Positions 1 through 4,433 of a stretch of 6,797 nucleotides of DNA are shown in pieces. The notes under the pieces were generated by a model, which had not been told where the DNA came from, searched no databases, and saw only the letters and a program-made list of their open reading frames with translations. Positions within the stretch are counted from its first letter, which is position 1. Each line of letters starts with the position of its first letter. The translations under genes and the position numbers were made by a program. This DNA comes from JANXVV01 sp038230975 (GTDB lineage: Bacteria; Planctomycetota; Phycisphaerae; Tepidisphaerales; Tepidisphaeraceae): assembly GCA_038230975.1 (NCBI GenBank), contig JBBRMF010000279.1, forward strand, positions 1 through 6,797, read 5' to 3'.

Positions 1-128
1 CCGGTGTCGATCAACTCGATGAACCGCACTCCCCGCTCAGCCAGCCGCCGGGCAATCGTACTCTTCCCGACGCCGCTCGGGCCGACGAGGACGATGAGTT
101 GGCCGGGATGGTGGAGGGAGGTGGTCAT
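1..128 (-). CDS. gmk: P-loop nucleotide kinase, N-terminal fragment, probably guanylate kinase
   Basis: Only the first 42 codons are present; the gene runs off the window at position 1. The ATG is at 128-126. A short beta strand (LIVLVG, residues 11-16) leads into a Walker A loop, GPSGVGKST (residues 16-24), followed by a helix (IARRLAERG). Guanylate kinase phosphorylates GMP to GDP with ATP in the cytoplasm, and its P-loop is usually of the type GPSGxGKS. The assignment to gmk rests on this loop and on position directly after yicC, a common bacterial neighbour pair. The GMP-binding TTR...R region that would prove it lies outside the window. Other small P-loop kinases remain possible, because the residues after the helix (VRFIELIDT) are not strongly diagnostic. 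No strong Shine-Dalgarno precedes the ATG; only a weak GGA lies about 7 nt upstream, inside a palindromic repeat. Confidence 0.62.
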   Translation of the reverse strand, partial: MTTSLHHPGQLIVLVGPSGVGKSTIARRLAERGVRFIELIDT

Positions 129-131
129 TTA

Positions 132-280
132 AAATCCGAAACCAGAATCCTGAAAAACTCGAAATCCGAAATTAGAAATCTGAAAAAAGCTCGAAAATCA
201 AATACCAAAGCTCGAAGAAGAAGGGTTTAAATTTTAGCATTTCTGCTTCGAGATTTTTTCGATTTTCTAATTTCGATTTT
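132..280. repeat. Palindromic AT-rich intergenic element A
   Basis: This fills the gap between yicC and the kinase gene. Arms at 160-195 and 247-280 are imperfect reverse complements with a spacer of about 50 nt. The left arm is also tandemly duplicated: 132-163 and 162-195 are near-copies containing AAATCCGAA and CTCGAA. A further CTCGAAG (211-217) pairs with CTTCGAG (246-252). The block 160-195 matches 2413-2448 of element B at 33 of 36 positions by eye. The right arm includes the yicC stop codon (279-281). The element is much more AT-rich than the flanking genes. It carries no reading frame of note. A dispersed REP- or MITE-like repeat, or a 3'-end hairpin, are both possible roles; neither is shown by the sequence. 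Confidence 0.8.
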
Positions 281-1160
281 ATTCGACGTTCTGCACCTGT
301 TCCTTCAATCGATCAATCGCGCCTTTGATCTCGACGATATGCCGGGCGATCTGGGCATCGTTGGCTTTGCTGGCGATGGTGTTCGCCTCACGCAGCATTT
401 CCTGCGTGATGAAATCAAGCTTGCGACCGGGGTGTTCACCGGTGCGGCAGGCGCTTTCAAAGGCTTCCATATGACTGGTCAGCCGTTGGATCTCTTCACT
501 AATATCCGTTCGTTCCGCGAAAACGGCAACTTCCTTGCAGAGCACCGTGCTGTCCAATTGCAGTTCTGCCTTGCCGATCAACTGATTGACCCGTTGCGTC
601 AGCTTCTTGTGATATTCCTCGATCACAAACGGGGCACGCTTTTCAATCTCGGCAAGACTGGTTGAAATCACGTTTGCGTGTTTCATCAGGTCTTTGAAAA
701 GATTTTCACCTTCACGCTGCCGCATGCCGTTGAGCTTGATGATGGCTTTGATCGACAGCTCGCGAATCAGGGGGCCATGTTCTGCGATTTCATCCGTCTC
801 ATCGCGAGGTTCCTGACAAACCCCGGGCAAACTCAGCAAGGCACCGAGGTCCAGTTTCAAGTGTCCATCAAGGCCTTTGATGGCCGATAGCTGATCGATG
901 TACGCTTTCAACGCCTTGGTATTGATCTTGTAAGCGGCTTCAGCACTTTCGCTGCGAACCTTTAAAATATAAGTAACCGATCCGCGTCCCAGTTGCTCAC
1001 GCAGGAGGGTCTCTAACTCCGGTTCGAGCCCGCTTACGGTATCGGGAAGCTTGATGACCGCTTTGAAAAAGCGATTATTGAGCGACCGAATTTCCACGGC
1101 GTAGTGCGTGCCGTTCTTTTCGGCAACGGCATCTCCAAACCCGGTCATGCTGACGATCAT
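279..1160 (-). CDS. yicC: YicC family endoribonuclease
   Basis: The protein is 293 residues, close to the 287 of E. coli YicC. The N-terminus MIVSMTGFG and the following EIRSLNNRFF (residues 23-32) are the hallmark of the YicC N-terminal domain. The C-terminal domain carries AERTDISEEIQRL (about 215-227), GRKLDFITQEMLREAN (245-260) and SKANDAQI, ending in EQVQNVE. Family members are endoribonucleases; E. coli YicC has been linked to turnover of the small RNA RyhB. I chose the ATG at 1160, which has GAGG a few bases upstream and gives the family-typical start. An in-frame TTG at 1181 would add seven residues with no family support. The gene lies 54 nt after secG and is probably in the same transcript. 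The TAA stop sits inside palindromic element A. Confidence 0.95.
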   Translation of the reverse strand: MIVSMTGFGDAVAEKNGTHYAVEIRSLNNRFFKAVIKLPDTVSGLEPELETLLREQLGRGSVTYILKVRSESAEAAYKINTKALKAYIDQLSAIKGLDGHLKLDLGALLSLPGVCQEPRDETDEIAEHGPLIRELSIKAIIKLNGMRQREGENLFKDLMKHANVISTSLAEIEKRAPFVIEEYHKKLTQRVNQLIGKAELQLDSTVLCKEVAVFAERTDISEEIQRLTSHMEAFESACRTGEHPGRKLDFITQEMLREANTIASKANDAQIARHIVEIKGAIDRLKEQVQNVE

Positions 1161-1214
1161 GCGGCCTCGATCCAGAATCAATTTAAACGGCTGGGCCGAT
1201 CGCCCCCGCCTGTC

Positions 1215-1538
1215 CTACTTCGCCGGCGTTTGTCCGGCGGGGGTTGAGTTATTGGTGGTGTTCCCAATCGGCGATTTTGCCGACGCGTTCGAATGCGTCA
1301 TCAGGTTCAGAATAATCGCCAACAACAAGAAAATTCCAAACAGGATGCTGGTTGCCCAGGTGAGTACATCGCCGGTTTTGGCGCCGAATGCGGTATTGCC
1401 GCCGGCACCTCCAAAGGCACTGGCCAGACCACCCCCACGACCTTTTTGGATCAAGACCAGCATGATCAGAACAAGGCTGATGAACACGAAGAGCGTGATT
1501 ACCAGCCCAAGGAAAAATCCTGCAACAGTTGCGAGCAT
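1215..1538 (-). CDS. secG: Preprotein translocase subunit SecG
   Basis: SecG is the small inner-membrane subunit that helps SecYE and SecA move unfolded proteins across the membrane. The 107-residue product has two hydrophobic segments (about 5-30 and 62-80). They are joined by the family signature QKGRGGGLASAFGG (31-44) and NTAFGAKTGDVLT (48-60). A hydrophilic Asn/Thr/Ser/Pro-rich tail (81-107) ends the protein; such tails vary between species. The ATG at 1538 is chosen because GGAG lies 5 nt upstream. A GTG at 1559 in the same frame would add seven residues but has no good Shine-Dalgarno. The stop is TAG. The gene follows tpiA by 87 nt; tpiA-secG is a frequent pair in bacteria. I see no clear promoter or terminator in the 1539-1625 gap. 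Confidence 0.95.
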   Translation of the reverse strand: MLATVAGFFLGLVITLFVFISLVLIMLVLIQKGRGGGLASAFGGAGGNTAFGAKTGDVLTWATSILFGIFLLLAIILNLMTHSNASAKSPIGNTTNNSTPAGQTPAK

Positions 1539-1625
1539 ATCAACTCCGAATATTGTCACTGACTCAACGATTCAGATTTTAGGGCAACGCGGGCTAAATC
1601 TCTATACCCGGTCGACTCTTGGAAT

Positions 1626-2372
1626 CTACAGGCCTGCGTTCACGATGGCCAGGAACGAGTCGGCCTTCAATGCTGCGCCCCCGATCAAACCACCGTCGAC
1701 GTCCGGTTGGCCGAGCAGACCCTTGGCGTTATCCGGTTTCATGCTGCCGCCGTACTGAATGCGTACGCGATTGGCAAAGTCCGGGTTCCAAATTTTGGCA
1801 ATCGCCTGGCGGATAAACGCGTGAACTTCCTGCGCCTGGGCATCGGTAGCCGTGCGACCGGTCCCGATCGCCCAGACGGGTTCGTAGGCGATGACCAATC
1901 GATCGGGATCCTGCATTTTGCTGGTCAATTCGTTCAATTGGGACTGAACGACAGCGAGCGTTTGATTGCCATCACGTTCTTCCAGCTTTTCACCGACGCA
2001 GTGAACCAGAATTAACCCACCGGCGTAAACCGCATCGGCCTTCTTCGCGATCAACTCCGATGATTCCATCAGCACATGGCGGCGTTCACTGTGACCCGTC
2101 AGAACGAATTTCACGCCCACATCTTTGAGCATCTCCACCGAGATTTCACCGGTGAACGCGCCGCTTTTTTCAAAGTAGACATCCTGCGCACCGAGCAAAA
2201 CGGTCGAGCCGGCCAACGCCTGGCCCACGGCATCAAGGTAGACGAACGGGGCGGCGACACCGACCTGCACTGCGGCAGGAGCGCCTTTTGCGACGCCCTT
2301 TGCCAATTCGATTGCCGACGCCTTCGTGGTGTTCATTTTCCAGTTGCCGGCGATAAATTTCGTACGTGCCAT
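1626..2372 (-). CDS. tpiA: Triosephosphate isomerase
   Basis: This cytoplasmic enzyme interconverts dihydroxyacetone phosphate and glyceraldehyde 3-phosphate in glycolysis and gluconeogenesis. The 248-residue length is normal for this TIM-barrel family. The catalytic set is complete: Asn10 and Lys12 in AGNWKMN, His94 in TGHSERR and Glu164 in AYEPVWAIGTG. The flexible phosphate-gripping loop 6 is AIGTGRT (168-174), and the phosphate site is finished by YGGS (207-210) and IGGA (230-233). HCVGEKLEER (124-133) is also typical. The ATG at 2372 has AGGA 5 nt upstream. The gene starts about 40 nt after palindromic element B, so it could be read through from the DAHP synthase gene or start from its own unrecognised promoter. 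It leads the tpiA-secG-yicC group. Nothing in it looks damaged. Confidence 0.98.
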   Translation of the reverse strand: MARTKFIAGNWKMNTTKASAIELAKGVAKGAPAAVQVGVAAPFVYLDAVGQALAGSTVLLGAQDVYFEKSGAFTGEISVEMLKDVGVKFVLTGHSERRHVLMESSELIAKKADAVYAGGLILVHCVGEKLEERDGNQTLAVVQSQLNELTSKMQDPDRLVIAYEPVWAIGTGRTATDAQAQEVHAFIRQAIAKIWNPDFANRVRIQYGGSMKPDNAKGLLGQPDVDGGLIGGAALKADSFLAIVNAGL

Positions 2373-2412
2373 GAGGATCCTAAATCTTTACCATTACGAA
2401 TGTAGCTAAATT

Positions 2413-2549
2413 CGAAATCCGAAATCTGAAATTTGAAAAAAGCTCGAAGCATCAAAGTCAAAAGCTCAAAATGAAAGCGGTATGTTTTGAGCTTTATTCT
2501 TTATCCTTCAAGCTTTTTTCTGATTTCGACTTTCGATTTTCGGATTTCA
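2413..2549. repeat. Palindromic AT-rich intergenic element B
   Basis: Almost the whole gap between the DAHP synthase gene and tpiA is one long imperfect palindrome. The left arm is 2413-2471 and the right arm 2485-2549. The innermost 11 bp are perfect (AAAGCTCAAAA at 2461-2471 with TTTTGAGCTTT at 2485-2495) around a 13-nt loop. Outside that, the arms stay complementary with scattered mismatches out to AAATCCGAA/TTCGGATTT-type ends. The TGA stop of the DAHP synthase gene (2547-2549) is the outermost triplet of the right arm. The sequence is clearly related to element A. As RNA it could fold into a long hairpin ending in U-rich stretches, so it may form or protect a 3' end. It could equally be a non-autonomous mobile repeat. 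No coding capacity is evident. Confidence 0.85.
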
Positions 2550-3602
2550 CTTTGCAGCCAACTCCGCCGTCTCCGCAAACTCTTTCCCGAAGATCGCGGC
2601 GATTTTGCGGAGTTGTTCCATCAGGTCTTTAAAGACTTCCGGCAGAAGCGCCTGTGGGCCATCGCATTGGGCTTCGCTCGGGCAGTAGTGAACTTCAACA
2701 ATGACGCCATGTGCACCGGCGGCCATGCCTGCGGCGGCCAGCGCGGGGACGAAATCCCGTTTCCCGGCGGCATGGCTCGGGTCGACGATGATCGGCAAGT
2801 GCGACAACTGCTTAGCCACCGGAATACTGGTGACATCCAGCGAATACCGAATGCTGTCTTCAAAGGTCTTGATGCCGCGCTCGCAAAGAATCACACCGCG
2901 ATTGCCCTGGCTAAGGACATACTCGGCTGACAAGAGCCAATCTTTGACCGTCGCCGCCAATCCTCGCTTTAGCAGCACCGGCTTGCGGGTTTTGCCGACT
3001 TCGCGGAGCAGATCAAAGTTCTGCATGTTGCGGGCACCGATCTGCCAGCAGTCGATGTACGGTTCCATGTCGGCCACCTGCCGGGTGTCCATCACCTCGA
3101 CGCAGATCGGCATCCCCAGTTCATCACCGCAATTTCGCATCCACTTCAGGGCGGTCATTCCCAACCCTTGAAAGGAATAAGGCGAAGTTCGCGGCTTGTA
3201 GACGCCGCCCCGCAAAACGGTGGCCCCCGCATCGCGCACATGGCGGGCGATGCGGTTTAACATCTCTTCATTTTCAACGGCGCAGGGCCCGGCGATGCAC
3301 ATCGCCTGCGAACCACCGACCTTTTGCACCGGGACTTTCCCACCACCAATTTCAACGATCGAATCATCCTGCTGAAATTCGCGGCTCGCCAGTTTGTACG
3401 GCTTCATGATCGGGACGACTTTTTCCACGCCATCCAGCGACCGCAAATGTTCCTGATCCAGATTCCCCTCTTCGCCAACGGCCCCGATGACCGCGCGGAA
3501 TTTTCCACGGGAAATATGCGGCGTGCTGCCCATCCGCTCAATTTCCGAGACCACCTTGTCGATCGCTTCCTGCGCGACGTTTGGGTTCATGACGATAATC
3601 AA
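2547..3602 (-). CDS. aroF: 3-deoxy-7-phosphoheptulonate (DAHP) synthase, class I-beta, with N-terminal regulatory domain
   Basis: The enzyme condenses phosphoenolpyruvate and erythrose 4-phosphate to DAHP, the first step of the shikimate pathway, in the cytoplasm. The 351-residue protein aligns end to end with my memory of the Thermotoga maritima enzyme. A ferredoxin-like (ACT-like) domain occupies about 1-72, which in that family mediates feedback by aromatic amino acids. The catalytic barrel follows: IAGPCAVE (103-110), KPRTSPYSFQGLG (136-148), QIGARN (187-192), LLKRG (210-214), ILCERG (238-243), VDPSHAAG (273-280) and IVEVH (301-305). The metal ligands are present as Cys107, His277, Glu303 and Asp314. 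I chose the TTG at 3602: GGAGG lies 7 nt upstream, and MIIVMNPN matches the family start. An ATG at 3590 would remove part of the first strand. It stands alone behind a 244-nt gap after fliS. Confidence 0.96.
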   Translation of the reverse strand: MIIVMNPNVAQEAIDKVVSEIERMGSTPHISRGKFRAVIGAVGEEGNLDQEHLRSLDGVEKVVPIMKPYKLASREFQQDDSIVEIGGGKVPVQKVGGSQAMCIAGPCAVENEEMLNRIARHVRDAGATVLRGGVYKPRTSPYSFQGLGMTALKWMRNCGDELGMPICVEVMDTRQVADMEPYIDCWQIGARNMQNFDLLREVGKTRKPVLLKRGLAATVKDWLLSAEYVLSQGNRGVILCERGIKTFEDSIRYSLDVTSIPVAKQLSHLPIIVDPSHAAGKRDFVPALAAAGMAAGAHGVIVEVHYCPSEAQCDGPQALLPEVFKDLMEQLRKIAAIFGKEFAETAELAAK

Positions 3603-3609
3603 AACACAA

Positions 3610-3614
3610 CCTCC
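3610..3614 (-). promoter_or_regulatory. Shine-Dalgarno that fixes a TTG start
   Basis: Read on the minus strand this is GGAGG, 7 nt before the TTG at 3602-3600. Spacing is ideal for the TTG and poor (19 nt) for the next in-frame ATG at 3590. It is the best ribosome binding site in the window and decides the start of the DAHP synthase gene. Confidence 0.8.
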
Positions 3615-3699
3615 AGCAGGAAAACCGAGCCATTAAACGACAATGCCCACCACGACCAGTGTTTCCACACGGGCAGAGCCGGGCAGGGGAAAGTCCGGT

Positions 3700-3728
3700 A
3701 GTGTACCGTGGATTGCTTCCAATCTCAA
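3700..3728 (-). promoter_or_regulatory. Candidate sigma70-type promoter for the DAHP synthase gene, overlapping a dyad
   Basis: On the minus strand TTGAGA (3728-3723) and TACACT (3705-3700) are separated by exactly 17 nt, each matching four of six consensus bases. Transcription would start near 3693, giving a leader of about 90 nt. The -35 box lies within a perfect 7-bp dyad, CAATCTC-AACA-GAGATTG (3720-3737 on the plus strand), which could be an operator. The rest of the 3603-3846 gap holds no gene that I can support. Chance matches of this quality are common, so this is a suggestion only. Confidence 0.35.
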
Positions 3729-3846
3729 CAGAGATTGCAGGATTTGTCGGGATAAGCACTTAAGGGGATTTGCGCATCAAAGGAAGAGGTGTATTAATTG
3801 CGTAATGGTTCTGGGCACACCATCGCTTCGCGTGGGATGAAATGAA

Positions 3847-4311
3847 TTAACCCTGCATTGAAATCGTCGCTTCCATGCGCGAATCCGGCGACGGAAGATC
3901 CAGTCGCGTAGCAACCGCAGCGGCTTTTTTCTTGCCGATTTGTTCCAGCAGCAGGCTCCAGGTTTCACGCTGGTAGCGCAGGACGCTGAGCGCATCGTCC
4001 ATCGCCGTCATACTGTGATGCATATTGGCTTCGACAAGCTGGCGATAGGCGTAGGTGTACAGGGCCGCCAGTTTTTTGCACAGTTCCGGATAGACATCAT
4101 GTTTCAAGGTACACGACAGCTCAGCCAGGATTTTCTGAACCTTACCGATCAGATTGTAGCTGTCTTCGTATTTCTGGTTCTGCAGCGCGAGCTTGGCTTG
4201 TTCACCGAAGCGTAGCGCGCCATCGAAGAGCATCATCTGAAGCTGCTCGGGGGTAGCGGTCTGCACCTTGGTGCGAAGATACTGTGCTGCTGCTTGCGGA
4301 TTTGGAGTCAT
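3847..4311 (-). CDS. fliS: Flagellar export chaperone FliS
   Basis: FliS binds the C-terminal helix of flagellin in the cytoplasm, keeping it unpolymerised until export by the flagellar type III apparatus. The 154-residue helical protein has the family's N-terminal signature, VQTATPEQLQMMLFDGALRF (residues 16-35). Its later helices match the family pattern, including LYTYAYRQLVEAN (84-96) and an MDDALSVLRYQRETW segment (104-118). FliS proteins are usually about 125-140 residues; the extra length is a C-terminal tail (about 127-154) starting KKKAAAVATR. The ATG at 4311 is chosen because AGGA lies 7 nt upstream and it gives a family-like start. A TTG at 4362 in the same frame would add 17 unlikely residues. 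The gene follows fliD by 122 nt, the usual fliD-fliS order. I see no convincing terminator after its stop. Confidence 0.93.
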   Translation of the reverse strand: MTPNPQAAAQYLRTKVQTATPEQLQMMLFDGALRFGEQAKLALQNQKYEDSYNLIGKVQKILAELSCTLKHDVYPELCKKLAALYTYAYRQLVEANMHHSMTAMDDALSVLRYQRETWSLLLEQIGKKKAAAVATRLDLPSPDSRMEATISMQG

Positions 4312-4433
4312 GCCGGTGTCCTGAAGCAAAAGGGCAATGCCCTTGCCATGCAGTATCGGCAATTTCCGGATGAACGATGAGGGTGGTTAATGGCTGATAA
4401 TGTCAATCAAGTCCCAATATTGCCGTTTTTTTA
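4312..4433 (-). promoter_or_regulatory. fliD-fliS spacer with alternating complementary arms
   Basis: On the minus strand four short arms occur in order: CGGCAAT (4425-4419), ATTGCCG (4363-4357), GGCAA (4347-4343) and TTGCC (4337-4333). Arm 1 can pair with 2 over 7 bp, 2 with 3 over 5 bp, and 3 with 4 over 5 bp. A competing 6-bp hairpin, AAGGGC-ATT-GCCCTT, covers arms 3 and 4 (4344-4330). All of this lies just upstream of the fliS AGGA. The arrangement could modulate fliS translation or processing, but arms this short can arise by chance. Confidence 0.3.

Noticed and set aside
132..195. Tandem near-repeats that might suggest a CRISPR array
   Set aside because: Two overlapping copies with no spacers between them, and complementary to a nearby arm; this is a palindromic intergenic repeat.
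1539..1559. Upstream GTG start for secG
   Set aside because: There is no good Shine-Dalgarno before it, whereas the ATG at 1538 has GGAG 5 nt upstream.
1108..1758. Open frame of 216 codons on the plus strand
   Set aside because: It lies antisense across yicC, secG and tpiA, all of which have strong family motifs. The product is low-complexity and matches nothing I recognise.
2076..2405. Open frame on the plus strand opposite the 5' half of tpiA
   Set aside because: It is antisense to a fully intact tpiA and has no recognisable motif of its own.
2425..2470. TTGACT within element B as the -35 of a tpiA promoter
   Set aside because: No acceptable -10 sits at 16-18 nt from it, and the bases are explained by the palindromic repeat.
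3820..3835. Small hairpin (CCA, CGC, loop TTC, GCG, TGG with one bulge) just after fliS as a terminator
   Set aside because: The stem is short and no U-rich run follows it on the minus strand, so I cannot support a Rho-independent terminator.
4312..4362. Upstream TTG start for fliS adding 17 residues
   Set aside because: The extra residues are not family-like, and they would translate the hairpin region and the Shine-Dalgarno of the ATG at 4311.
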